In this document: in pieces, positions 41,269 to 52,943 of the stretch
Position numbering within the stretch: position 1 is the first letter of the stretch
Layout: each line of letters opens with the position of its first letter
Notes under the pieces: generated by a model
What the model was told of the DNA's origin: nothing
Database searches by the model: none
The model's input: only the letters and a program-made list of their open reading frames with translations
Program-made: the position numbers and the translations under genes
DNA from: Paraspadella gotoi
Lineage: Eukaryota; Chaetognatha
DNA length: 64,000 bases
Assembly: GCA_051294375.1 (NCBI GenBank)
Contig: CM119269.1
Location: 1,959,601-2,023,600, forward strand
Direction: 5' to 3'

Positions 41269-41485
41269 TCTTCTTTCCCCAATCGACCTTCCCAAAAATC
41301 GTCACTGCTGACCGCGTTTTGCTGCAGCTGATATGCTGCGGCGAAGCAGCGGCGATGCAGCAACCTCCCACACGGTCACCGCCGCATCGGTGGCCGAGAG
41401 GTCAGAACGTCGACCTAGGGATGTCCGGGTCACGAGTTTGAATCCGCGCCTCGGCTATTGGTCGAGAAGACGATAAGAACGACGA

Positions 41486-41517
<32 letters not shown>

Positions 41518-43130
41518 ACAGAGGTAACATTTAAATTAAATTCACTTTTTTGATCGAATGGATTGCATAAAAAACAAAACACAAATAAAACCAAAAAAAA
41601 GGAAACAGATAATTGAAAATGTATATACGTATTTGAACTGATGCTTAAACATTATGCTCCTTTTACGGCGAGAAAAACAAAGGCCCAGAATTATCCTTAA
41701 CCCTTGAGCGAACGTTTTAAAAGTTTTAAAACGGGGAAAAAAACTTTTAGGAAAAAAAAGAAGAAAATAAGTGAAAAAATATAGGAGGAGAAGAAGTTTC
41801 CTCTTCTACGTCTCACTACCAAGCACTCGTTATGCTTCGGTTGTCGAAAGGAAATCTCAGGTAGTTTGAAAAGTCTCTCTCTNNNNNNNNNNNNNNNNNN
41901 NNNNNNNNNNNNNNNNNNNNNNNNNNNNNNNNNNNNNNNNNNNNNNNNNNNNNNNNNNNCGACCCTCGCCGCACAGCACGTACCGATCGCGCCTATTCGC
42001 CTCACTACAACCTCCTTCACCCATCCCCGCCCCCCACCACAGCCGGTTCACGCACCCCCGTCCCACCCGCCGCCCCCACCTCAGCCCCTCACCACCCCCG
42101 CCGGTGGTTCTATGACGTCGAATCCTCAGAATTCTCCTCGGAGACCGTTCAAACTGACCCTCGCGCACAAAGCGACGGGAGCAAGACCCGAAAAAATCTC
42201 GTCTCTGGTGGTCGGTGCTGGGGACTGTCATGGTTTTAGAAAGTTGATGATACTACTTTTTTTGTCAAGTTCTACGTACATGAATACTGAATAGTTTAAC
42301 GTGAATTCGATTTTAAAAACTTGACTGCATTTAAAATAGATATTTATAGTCTTCAGATTATATATAATTAAAAATATTGAACATCATTTGGACGAGAACA
42401 TCTGAGGAATCGTGAATTTTCAAAGGCTGTGGTGAGCAAAGGGAAGCGATTTTTTTTGTGGTCGTTTAGAGGGAAAGAAGGAACTCTGGTGAGCATGGTG
42501 AGGCATGCTTGGTCGGGCATGGAGATAAGGAATCAGGCTCGGGGAGATGATTCGAGTTTCAACCTGTATTGCATTCGGGATTTCGGGTGGGAGTTTAAAA
42601 GATTCGTGAGGTTAGAGACGAGATCATTTAGAAAAAAAAAAAGGCAAAGAGGAAATAATGAGAAACAAGAAAGGAAATTCAAATGTTGTCTTGCGCCGCA
42701 GTGACTTTGTCATCCCGTTTATTTCCGTATATTTTCGACACATACTGCATTGGAATAACGATTTTTATTTTTTTTTTAGTTTAGATGAGATTTAAAAAAT
42801 AACCAATTGGCAGAAATACCGAGCGACCGACAGACCGACAGACCGACCGAGACGTGTATTATAGAGTTGCTCCGTAAAGTAAAGTAAAGTAAAGACAACC
42901 GGTTGGTCAAATAATAGTCAAATAATAGTCCTTTTAAAAAAAATGAAATGTTTTCTAAAGGGAAGTAAACAGAATGATCTACTCACGTCGGGCAGCATTA
43001 TGAGGTCGTTAAGTTTGTCTTAACCATAGCGCGGATCCTGGCCATGCCATTGTCAGTCTTCTTCACCATGTTCTCACCATGCGCTGGCCTTGACTGAGCC
43101 CGAGCGCGTCGCAGTCGCCGTCTTTGCCTC
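41046..43130 (+). repeat. Cleaner copy of the 2.1-kb duplicated block
   Basis: Ordinary intron 2 sequence that contains the SINE-like element, a (CT)n tract interrupted by a gap (41883-41959), and an AT-rich 3' half. No exon is visible. See the entry at 38573 for the pairing. Confidence 0.7.
41235..41530 (+). mobile_element. tRNA-derived SINE-like element flanked by (CGT)n and (GAC)n
   Basis: The sequence has an RNA polymerase III type internal promoter pattern: an A box TGGCCGAGAGG (41391-41401) that fits the tRNA consensus TGGCNNAGTGG well, and 44 bp later a B box AGTTTGAATCC (41435-41445) that differs from GGTTCGANTCC at two positions. The arms do not pair well enough for a working tRNA. 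Upstream is (CGT)n (41235-41269), downstream GAC-rich repeats (about 41478-41520), then an A-rich stretch with AAAACAAAACACAAATAAAA (about 41572). This is the build of a tRNA-derived SINE. Without other genomic copies the ends cannot be fixed. Confidence 0.5.
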
Positions 43131-44049
<919 letters not shown>

Positions 44050-45390
44050 CTTTGCTCTCTCTCTCTTCTCTCTCTCGCTTCTCCTCTCTCGTTCTCTCTC
44101 TCTCTCTCTCTCTCCGCGCTCTCCATCTCTCTCATGTCTTGTTTAATCGATTATTTATGTGCGCGGTGAATACAAAGAGAATGAAAAATCCCTTGCACTT
44201 CCTGATTGTTCTGCCTCTTTCCCTCCTCCGTTTTGAGGCGGCAAAGGATGTCGCGTGCAAGCGGTGGGAACAGGGGGGAGTGTGGTGGCTGTTCGGGACG
44301 TGAGGTGGAGAAAGGGAGGGACTTCAAGGGGCGTGGATCAAGAGGGGGAGAAGATAAAAAAGACAGAGGGTGATAAAGGGTTGTGAACGAAAAGGTACAA
44401 CAGGTCCGGAAACGAGACTCCAAATGAAAACAAGTTACGGACGTGAAACAAGTCGAGGAGTTGACGTCTCAGCGACGGTGCGGTGGGCGCTCAAAGCGGG
44501 GTGGCCGGCGGCCTGCGTGGCGCGGGTGGCAGTGGCGGTGCGTGGCGGCCGCGGGTTGCGGTGGCCGGTGGCGGTGGCTGGCCTGGACTCCGACGCGTGG
44601 GGGTGGCGGTAGCGGCGGACTTAACCGTAAGCCGGCAGATGATGAAAGGAATCCAGGTTAGAAGATATGGCGACGACGACGACAGCGATCGCCCTCTAGC
44701 TCATAGTGCGTCGAACGCAAAGAGTACAGAAGTAGCGACGCCTTCGCGTTTGCGGGTGAGAGTGAATGTGAATCACACAGAGACGCTCCCGTGATGCCTT
44801 GCACGATGGACGTCTCTTGCCGTTTTCACGGTGACTTTTCATCGTGTCAGCAGTCATTTCTATGCCGCTAAAGTGATAACTTCCCAATCGCAAGCTATTT
44901 CGACGTCTTCTCTTTTTCCCTTTTCTCTTTCGCTTTGCATCGAACTTGACTTATATGTTTATTGAACATTTTTCTATTTCTTAATATCTAACTTTCCAAA
45001 CTATACAGTCTTTTTTACGAGACTTCTTAGATGTTAGACCTCTTTTCTCTATTTAGCACTCAATTTTGCCTCCCTGAGTTCTTCTTTTCCTTTCTATATT
45101 TCCTTTCCTGTCCTTTTCTCCTCTCCCTCGTTCTCCTCCTCCTATCCTCACCCTCTCTGTTTCTCCTCCTTTTCTTCCTCCTCCTTTCCCCTTCCTCCTT
45201 TTCCTATCTCCTCCTCCCATTCTCACCCTTTTCTCGCTTTTCTCGCTCTCCTCTCCTTCCTCTGTCCTCAGCGGCCCTTTCTGACTTTTCTCCTGCTCTC
45301 TTATCTCCTCTCTCCTTCCTCACTCCTTTCCTCACTTTTTCCCTCTTTCTCTCTCCTCCTCCTTCCTCCACCCCTTTCCGTACTTTTCTC
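44050..45390 (+). repeat. First copy of duplicated block A (intron 2)
   Basis: CT-rich start, TTTAATCGATTATTTAT at about 44142, a GGC/GGT-rich segment at 44470-44640, then a pyrimidine-rich tail of CTCCTCCTTCC words to the 25-N gap at 45391. It recurs at 47215-48775 with indels. No coding exon recognised. Confidence 0.75.
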
Positions 45391-45689
45391 NNNNNNNNNN
45401 NNNNNNNNNNNNNNNATCCAGAAAAGGGAATCTCGCTAGTTCCCGAACTGTGGAGTTTGGTCAGTCAATTGAAATAAAAATCAAAGCCAACAACCCTTGA
45501 CCATCTTAGCAAACTTTTGATCCACTTCTTACCTCGCAATACGTATGGAAAGTGATGACATTGGCTCTAAGCTAATTGATTTGTCAAAATAGGCGCGATT
45601 ATACAAATTTTTTTGGTAACTTCTGGATATTAAAATTACAAAAATCACCCAGGATCGTCTCTACAATCTCTCACCCGTCGAGTCTTCAG

Positions 45690-45982
45690 CGGCGTGATAG
45701 ACGCCGTCCGCCGCCGCCACCGCCGAGGGCGGGCCATGCGTAACACCGCGAGCTCCCATCTGACCAGCGCGGGACGCCTGTCCGCTCCAAGAGAGGAGAG
45801 TGGGCGCGCCCGACCCTGCCGACCCGGAGAGTCGTGCTTAGGGCTCCGCCTCCAGCGCCGCCGCGACAGAGGGCGGGTCGTCGGGATGAGATGTGCAAGA
45901 GGAAGGACGGAAAAGGCGCCGGCGCAGCTGGGGAGGTGCAGCCGCAAGCAGTCATCGACCAGCATCTGCATTGTGAGGGAAC
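45690..45982 (-). pseudogene. MEF2: Broken inverted copy of MEF2 exon 4
   Basis: Matches the reverse complement of 49714-49969 (GCGGCGTGATAG...AGCATCTGCATTGT) with frame-breaking indels. It has the same status as the other broken exon copies: most likely an assembly duplicate. Confidence 0.7.
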
Positions 45983-46191
45983 ACTAAAGAGAGAGAGACG
46001 TCCGAAGAGGCCGATTCATTGAAGTCGTCTCGCTTTTGGCAAAACTCTTAGTTGTTTCAGCAAATTTTGAAACCAGAAAACCCAGATCCGGAACTTCCTA
46101 CTGCTGGAGGACATTAAAATCTACTCCGCTAATTCAACTCACAGTTACCCATTACAGTGTGCATCTTCACCACTGATAACACCGTTCCATC

Positions 46192-46503
46192 GGCTGGCGC
46201 TTTAGACTGCGAGTCCAGTTTTGAAGTCGTCCGTCATCATCTGGGTCCTTGAAGAGTCGGGCTCCACCCAGCTTCTCCGCCGCTCTCCGTCTGCGGGCGG
46301 TCCTCGGGGCGCGTCGATTGAAATCAGGCGGCGCCACTCCGGCGGCTCGGAAGTCGCGTAGTGCACTGACACACCACACTTACTGACTAAATACGCACGC
46401 TACGCAATACCGATGCCCAGACTCTGCGAGACAGTACAGAGCGGGAGCTAGCATCACCGCTTCGAGACTGCCAGCCCGCTTCTTGCTTTCCTTCTTGTAA
46501 CGC
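46192..46503 (-). pseudogene. MEF2: Broken inverted copy of MEF2 exon 3
   Basis: Matches the reverse complement of 49383-49541: TCATCATCTGG and GTCGGGCTCCACC (end of exon), CCAGCCCGCTTCTTGCTTTCCTTCTTGT then the splice acceptor (start of exon). It is about twice as long as the real exon because of an internal inserted stretch near 46310-46440. Frames are broken. Most likely an assembly duplicate; a divergent alternative exon is less likely because the intron matches too. Confidence 0.7.
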
Positions 46504-47214
46504 CTATAGGAGAGTAGAGAGTCAGAGTGCGCTCCTGACGCTAACTATGTTCAGACCATTGTCGCAAGTAGCGCCGCGCAGGGCATCGCGGCGCGAAGAA
46601 GAGAGAGACGAGCAGGAGAGGACTGAGAGAGAAGACGAGAGAGAGACCGCGACGAGCAGAGAACAGAAAGCACACCGCCTGAGAACCTCGGCGGTAAACA
46701 AACATTTTTCTATTTAAATTTTCTTTAAATGTGTCGTTGTACCACATGTGACAAAGATACTTTCGTCCGGTAAGCCTTACTGTTAATTACAATTTTAATT
46801 ATCTACTTGAAACCAAGAAGCTATTTCATTATAAATATAACTATATTTTATTACATAGATATTTAATCTTTACTAACTCATTTCTCAATTTTAAGAGACA
46901 GCTCGAATTCATGCATAGTTCCAATGAACATTCGAACAAATGATCTTTAGAAAGTATAAGCTATTAAAAAAAAAGAAATTGATATAGTATAGAAAAAAAA
47001 GCCATCACCAGAATTCTTGGGACTTTTTTACAGTTAAAACTCGCGCATGAAAGAAGTTTGGATATCTTATATTTGTTTTGTCCTGATATACATTAGTATA
47101 TAAACGGATATAAGTTATATTATACCCTTTATTCTCGCACTTCACTCCCCCCATCAAGTACTTGCCCCCCCCACAATAAATCCAAATCCCGGCGACACTT
47201 TTTTTCACATCTCT

Positions 47215-48775
47215 TCGTCTCTCTCTCTCTCCTCTATCTCTTCTCTTCTCTCTCTTCATCTCTCGTCTCTCTCTCTCGCGTCCCATCTCTCTCATCTCTC
47301 CTCTGGTTTAATCGATTATTTATCGTCCGGGTAATAAAAAGAGACATAAAAATCCTTGACATTCCTGACTTGTTGCTGCCTCTTTCCCTCCTCCGTTTGA
47401 GGCGCGAAAGATGTGCGGATACTGGTGGATAGGGCGGCGAGTGTGTGGTGTTGAGTGCGAGAGAGCGGCGTAAAGGGGGTGATAGAGGGAGGTGGATCAA
47501 AGAGGGGGAGAAGATAAAAAAACAGAGGGTGACTAAAAGGGTGGAACGGAAAAGGTCAACAAGGTCGGAAACGAGACTCCAAATGAAACAAGTCTACGAC
47601 GTGTAGAACAAAGTCGAGGAGTTGACGTCTCACGGACCGTCGGTGGGCGCTTCAATGGGGTGGCGTGGCGGCCTCGTGGCGGGGTGGCAGTGGCGGTGCT
47701 GTGGCGCCGCGGGTGGCGGTGGCCTGGTGGGTGGCCTGGCGCTGGACTGCGCGACGCGTGGGTGGCGTAGCGGCGGAACTTAACCGAAGCCGCAGATGAT
47801 GAAAAGGAATCCAGGTTTAGAAGAATAGGCGTACCGACCGACGACAGCGACTGCCTCTCGTCTATAGTGGGTCGAATGCCTAAGGTATCAAAGCTAGCGA
47901 CGCCTTCGCGCGTTGCGGCGTGAGAGTGGAATGTGAAGATCACACAGAGACGCTCCGTTGATGCCTGTCACGATGGACTCTCTCGCGTTTCTACGGTGAC
48001 TTTCATCGTCGTCAGCATTCAGTTTTTGCTCGAAAGTCGATAACTTCACTCATCGCAAGGTTTTTCGACGTTCTTTTCTTTTTCCCTTTTTTGCTTTCGG
48101 CTTGCATCGACACTTGACTTATATGGTATTTGAAACATTTTCTATTTCTTAATATATAACTTTCAAACTATACATGCTTTTGTTAAGACTTCTTGTAATT
48201 CTAAGACCTCTTTATCTCTTTTAGCCACTCAATTTTGCCTGCCCTGATTCTGGTCTTTTCCTTCTTATTTCCTTTCTTCCTTTTCTCCTCTCCCTCTTCT
48301 CCTCCTCCTATCCTCCACCCCTTTCCTCATTTTCTCCTCCTCCTTTCTTCCTCCTCCTATTCCTCCCCACTCTTCCCTTTCCCCCCCTCCACCCCTTTCT
48401 CTTCTCCTCTCTTACCCCCTTCCTTCCTACGCTTTCCTTTCTCCTCTTTCTCTCTCCTCCTCCTTCCTCCACCCCTTTTCCACCTTTTGCTCCTCTCCTT
48501 TCCTCCTTTCCTCCTGTTCCTCCACCCTTTCCTTCGCTTTTCTCCTCTCTTCTCTACTCCTCCTACCTTCCTCCACCCCTTTCCTCATTTTCCCTCTTTC
48601 TTTCTCCTCCTCCTTCCCTCCACCCCTTTCCTCTCGTTTTCTCCTCCTCCTGTCTCCTCCTCCTCCTTTCCTCCCTGCCGCTCAACTCAACCTCTCAGCC
48701 TCTCCTCGATCCACTATAAGCTCTTCGATCAAGCCAAGATTTTCCCGGTTGCGACTTCTCCACATTAAACGACAT
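47215..48775 (+). repeat. Second, noisy copy of block A
   Basis: It follows 44050-45475 in order: 47306 with 44142 (TTTAATCGATTATTTAT), 47370-47410 with 44205-44240, 47580-47850 with 44400-44670, 47940-48060 with 44780-44900, 48200-48700 with 45030-45390. Because it runs directly into the clean sequence upstream of exon 3, it probably shows the true junction A to B that the 25-N gap at 45391 hides. Confidence 0.75.
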
Positions 48776-49342
48776 GATCTGCATATGAATTGTCCATCAG
48801 AAAATTCTCGCTACTGCCATCCTTACTAGCCCTTCTTCTTCTACTCGTCTCCTGCTTCTCTCTCTCTCCTCCTCTCCTCCTCTCTCTCTTCTCTCTCTGC
48901 TCCGCGGTGATTGGATTTATTGTGGGGGGGAAGTATTTGGGGGGAGTGAGTGGAGAATAAAGGATATATATAATATATTATATATATGTATATCAGGACA
49001 ACAAAATATAAGATATCAAACTTCTTTCATCGCGATTTTACTGTAAAAAAGTCCAAAGAATTTGGTGATGGCTTTTTTTTCTATAATATCATATTTATTT
49101 TTTTTTAATAGCTTATACTTTCTTAAATCAATTTTTTGTCATGACTTCAAATCCGTTCTTAAAATTGAAAATATTATAATTTAAATATTGTAATAAATAT
49201 ACTTATAATTATACATAAACATAGCTTATTGGTTTTAAGTAATAATTAAAATTTTAAAGTAAGCTTACGAGAATATCTTTTCATGTGTACAACGACAACA
49301 TTTAAAGAAAATTTTAAAAAATGTTTGTCACCGTTCTCTCTT

Positions 49343-49380
<38 letters not shown>

Positions 49381-49382
49381 AG

Positions 49383-49541
49383 GCGTTAAACAAGAAGGAA
49401 AGCAAGAACGGGCTGGAGTCTCCTGACCCTGACTCCGGCCCCGAGGCGCCGTTCATGACCCCGAACCCCCACGGACCGGAGAAGGTGGAGCCCGACTTCA
49501 ACCAGATGATGACCACGCTGCACAAATCCAGAAACGCCACA
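49383..49541 (+). CDS. MEF2: MEF2 exon 3: end of MEF2 domain
   Basis: Encodes 53 residues starting ALNKKESKNGLESPDPDSG and ending LHKSRNAT. ALNKKE plus SPDPD is the standard continuation of the MEF2 domain after ...SDIIE. The normally conserved Y-LTPRTE-KY--I block is reduced to MTPNPHGPEKVEPDFNQMM, so the second half is divergent. Acceptor: (CT)n then CCTATAG (AG at 49381-49382). Donor: GTGAGT at 49542. Entry and exit are both phase 0, matching exon 2. The pyrimidine tract of the acceptor is itself a CT microsatellite (about 49345-49376). A broken inverted duplicate lies at 46192-46503. Confidence 0.95.
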
Positions 49542-49676
49542 GTGAGTTTTGTGAAGATTGCACTGTATGGTACTGTGAGTTAATTACGTAGATTTTAATT
49601 CTCCAGCAGCGAATTCCGTCTGGTTTTCTGTGTTCAAAATGCCTGAAACAATAAAGTTTCAAAACTACAACTTATT

Positions 49677-49678
<2 letters not shown>

Positions 49679-49711
<33 letters not shown>
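49679..49711 (+). repeat. (CT)n microsatellite serving as polypyrimidine tract of exon 4
   Basis: About 16 CT units run directly into TTAG at the exon 4 acceptor. The same arrangement is seen in front of exon 3. Confidence 0.85.
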
Positions 49712-49712
<1 letters not shown>

Positions 49713-49713
49713 G

Positions 49714-49969
49714 TTTCCCTCAACAATGCAGATGCTTCGATCATCTTCGGCTGCACCTCCCCCACTCGCCGGCGCCTTTTCCTCCTCCTCTTCATCCTCA
49801 TCCGACGCCGCCCTCTCCGGCGGCGCTGGAGGCGGAGCCCTAACGACGACTTCCGGGTCCGCAGGGTCGGGCGCGCCCTCTCTTCTTGGAGCGGCGCCGT
49901 CCGCGTCGATGGGCCCCGGTTCCATGGCCGCCTCGGCGGTGGCGGCGGCGACGGCGCTCTATCACGCCG
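49714..49969 (+). CDS. MEF2: MEF2 exon 4: Ala/Ser/Gly-rich transactivation region
   Basis: Encodes about 85 residues beginning FPSTMQMLRSSSAAPPP and containing an eight-Ser run and Gly/Ala-rich stretches. It enters in phase 0, in register with exon 3, and leaves in phase 1 at GCC-G before GTGAGA (49970). The frame is open throughout and the base composition (GC-rich, framed by AT-rich introns) supports an exon. It is not similar to a specific MEF2 segment, but this region is poorly conserved in the family. Two acceptors are possible: TTAG ending at 49713 or GCAG ending at 49731. They differ by 18 bases and both keep the frame. A broken inverted duplicate is at 45690-45982. Confidence 0.75.
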
Positions 49970-50333
49970 GTGAGAGATTTAGAGACGTCCTGGGTGATTT
50001 TTGTAATTTTATCCAGAAGTTACAAAAATAATTTGTATAATCGTCGCCTATTTTGAAAATCAATTAGCTTAGAAAATTCATCAACTTTCATACGTATTAG
50101 GTAGAGTGGATAAAAGTTTGCTGAAGTGTCAAGTTCTTTGCTTTGATTTTTATTTCAATTAGACTGACCCAAACACTCACAGTCGAACTAGCGAGATTTC
50201 CCCATTTTCTGAATGTACTATGAAACGTCTGCTCGCCTTCTTTTCCTTTTCTATGTCAGCTGTGAATTCGGTATAAATTTTTCTCATTTCACCAAAGCTG
50301 CTTCTTTTAAGAAGGATTTTCTCACTGGCCAAA

Positions 50334-50365
<32 letters not shown>

Positions 50366-51485
50366 CCATGAGACGTCAAAATCGTCCTGGTCTCCTTCTG
50401 GTCATCAGCAGGGATCATGTTTGTCATCATCAGACGTTTCTTGTCCCGAGCCGACGCTTTATCAGTTTCCTCTCATCGTCCGATCCTCTTCCTCCTCCTC
50501 CTCCTCNNNNNNNNNNNNNNNNNNNNNNNNNNNNNNNNNNNNNNNNNNNNNNNNNNNNNNNNNNNNNNNNNNNNNNNNNNNNNNNNNNNNNNNNNNNNNN
50601 NNNNNNNNNNNNNNNNNNNNNNNNNNNNNNNNNNNNNNNNNNNNNNNNNNNNNNNNNNNNNNNNNNNNNNNNNNNNNNNNNNNNNNNNNNNNNNNNNNNN
50701 NNNNNNNNNNNNNNNNNNNNNNNNNNNNNNNNNNNNNNNNNNNNNNNNNNNNNNNNNNNNNNNNNNNNNNNNNNNNNNNNNNNNNNNNNNNNNNNNNNNN
50801 NNNNNNNNNNNNNNNNNNNNNNNNNNNNNNNNNNNNNNNNNNNNNNNNNNNNNNNNNNNNNNNNNNNNNNNNNNNNNNNNNNNNNNNNNNNNNNNNNNNN
50901 NNNNNNNNNNNNNNNNNNNNNNNNNNNNNNNNNNNNNNNNNNNNNNNNNNNNNNNNNNNNNNNNNNNNNNNNNNNNNNNNNNNNNNNNNNNNNNNNNNNN
51001 NNNNNTTTTGAACTTTCGCGCTCGCCTTTCCTCTCCTTCTCTCACTCCCACTTCCTTTTAATTTCATTCTCCCTTCCTCATTCCCTCTCGCCTGATTTCT
51101 CCTTTTTCTCCCTCAACCCATTTTCCTTCACACAAATCCTTCACATTCTTTGGGTCCCCTATCTTTCATTCACAGCCACTCCACTTGTGGTTTATTCTTT
51201 TAAGTTTTAATACTTACTTTAATACTTACAATTATATTTTATACTAAGATTCATTAAGATCAAAGGTAAAACTTCTTTCATTGATATTTTAAACTTTATT
51301 TCATTAATACTTTCCCTCTTCTTTTATTCCCCCTTTTCTTTATTTCTCCTTTTCCTTCGTCCCCTTTTCCTTTCCTTTCCTTTCCTTTCCTTCACAATCT
51401 CTCCTCGTTCACACCGAGTGACATATTTCTCCATTCGATTACGAGAGTCACCCGCCTCTTTCCTTCTGGCCTCGTCGTCATCTTT

Positions 51486-51517
<32 letters not shown>

Positions 51518-51877
51518 CTTCTTCATAGTCTTTCTCTTAGTCGTCTTCTTGTTCTTCGAATTCTTGACGTCATTTTTCAGACGAAAGACAAAGGAAAAAA
51601 ATAAATTTGATTAAATATATAATAGATATTTTCAAAATAAATATATTTCTAGATTGAAAATTAGAAAAAAGATAAGAAAAGGATGACAGACAAAAATGTA
51701 GTTCGACGCGAAGGGAACTTGGAAACGATTTTGGGTCATCTAGGACATTTTTAAACGAATTTGAGTGAAACTAATCCAGTCAGTCTGTCATTCTGTCGGT
51801 CGGTCAGTCGGTCAAAACAACCTCCAACGAACGCTTCGCAAAAGAAAAAAAAATCCCGGGGAGAGGAGAGAGAGAGA

Positions 51878-51912
<35 letters not shown>

Positions 51913-52509
51913 GAGGAGAGAGAGAAAGATGAGAGAAAGATAGAAAGAGAGAGAGTGTGACTTCATACAATTTTTTTTTCTTTTTCCACTTAAAAAAAAT
52001 TGGTAGAAGGAGAGAGGGAAAGATGAAGAGGGGAAGAAGAGAGAGATGAGAAAGAGAGAGAGAGAGTGATGGAAAAGAAGGGTGTAAGTGAGAAGGAAGC
52101 AGCGAGAGGGAACGAAGAGAGTTATTTTTAGGACACGGCGTTCTCGATCGTCGTCGGTCCCGTCGTTATCGTCCGTCGGCGAAGTCCGTCGTTTCTAGTC
52201 GCTGTGGATCAAACGCAGGAAAAGAATTGGGAGCCCTCTAGATGAGCTCTTCTAGGTCATTCAATCGAAAAAAACGAGAGAGAGCAGAGAGAGAGAAGAT
52301 TAGAAGAGAGAGAGAGAGATCGAGAGAGAGAGAGAGAGGAAAGACAAGAAAGAGAGAACGGTTTACAAACATTTTTTTTAGAGAAGAGAGAGAGCAGAAA
52401 ACAAAAAAAATAAGCATAGATGAGACTTAGCAAAATGATCGATATACCACCAACGGAGCAATAGAACATTTTTACCTAAATCGTTCTAGTTGTTTAATTT
52501 CTTAATCAG
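49970..52509. other. MEF2 intron with gap 50507-51005; possible exon start before the gap
   Basis: The sequence includes (GAC)n at 50334-50364, followed by an open frame running into the 499-N gap (about 50365-50506, with WSPSGHQQGS and CPEPTLYQFP). After the gap come pyrimidine-rich DNA, (CGT)n at 51476-51517 and (GA)n tracts at 51868-51950 and 52020-52350. No splice-bounded exon can be proved here. Confidence 0.5.
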
Positions 52510-52580
52510 GTGGTACTTTTGGACATGACGCAATTCAACTCAGTTTTAAACGGGTTCACCAACGTCCGCTTAAAATCCTG
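52510..52580 (+). CDS. Candidate MEF2 exon A (71 bp)
   Basis: Bounded by TTTCTTAATCAG and GTGAGT. In the frame that stays open through the next two candidates it encodes LLDMTQFNSVLNGFTN and ends in phase 2. It enters in phase 0, whereas exon 4 ends in phase 1, so an unseen exon (perhaps in the gap 50507-51005) or alternative splicing would be needed. I do not recognise the peptide as a conserved MEF2 segment. Support is splice-site quality, position and frame continuity only. Confidence 0.4.
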
Positions 52581-52669
52581 GTGAGTTTAATTCAATTTAT
52601 CATATAACCACTTTATAATAAAAATATATTCGCCTATTTTCCAAAATCAAGCTTTTACTTTTTGCTTAG

Positions 52670-52699
52670 GTGGTCTACGAGTTCCAACGCAAACAAATG
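52670..52699 (+). CDS. Candidate MEF2 micro-exon B (30 bp)
   Basis: Bounded by TTTTTGCTTAG and GTAAGT. Continuing from candidate A it reads WSTSSNANK and leaves in phase 2. A 30-bp exon leaves the frame unchanged whether used or skipped, like the small alternative exons known in MEF2 genes, but there is no sequence match to those. Confidence 0.4.
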
Positions 52700-52943
52700 G
52701 TAAGTCTTTTTCTTTTAAAATTAATTCGCTTATAAAAGCGTTTCTATTTAAAAGCATTATTATCCGATGTATTACTGATATGTAAATTTAGTTTGTAAAA
52801 CGAAAATGTTTTCAATTGCAATAGTTTATTTTTTAAATTTGATGTTATCAAATTATGCAACATTGAAGTTGAGATATTTATATTATTTTAGGAAAAACCG
52901 ATAAAAATTAAGAGATTTCGTCTTTCTTTTATGCTGAAATCAG

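Larger units (their letters stand above)
45416..47210 (-). repeat. Error-rich inverted copy of 48.9-50.23 kb
   Basis: Read on the minus strand, this block follows the clean sequence around MEF2 exons 3 and 4: 45430-45670 pairs with 50190-49990, 45690-45982 with exon 4, 46030-46170 with the intron between exons 4 and 3, 46192-46503 with exon 3, and 46700-47150 with 49330-48960. It starts directly after a 25-N gap and has many one-base changes, in coding and non-coding parts alike. I infer an extension in the wrong orientation, or a chimeric read, used during gap filling. Confidence 0.8.

Noticed and set aside
41384-41460. Functional tRNA gene
   Set aside because: A and B boxes are present but the T arm and acceptor stem do not pair; better explained as a SINE head.
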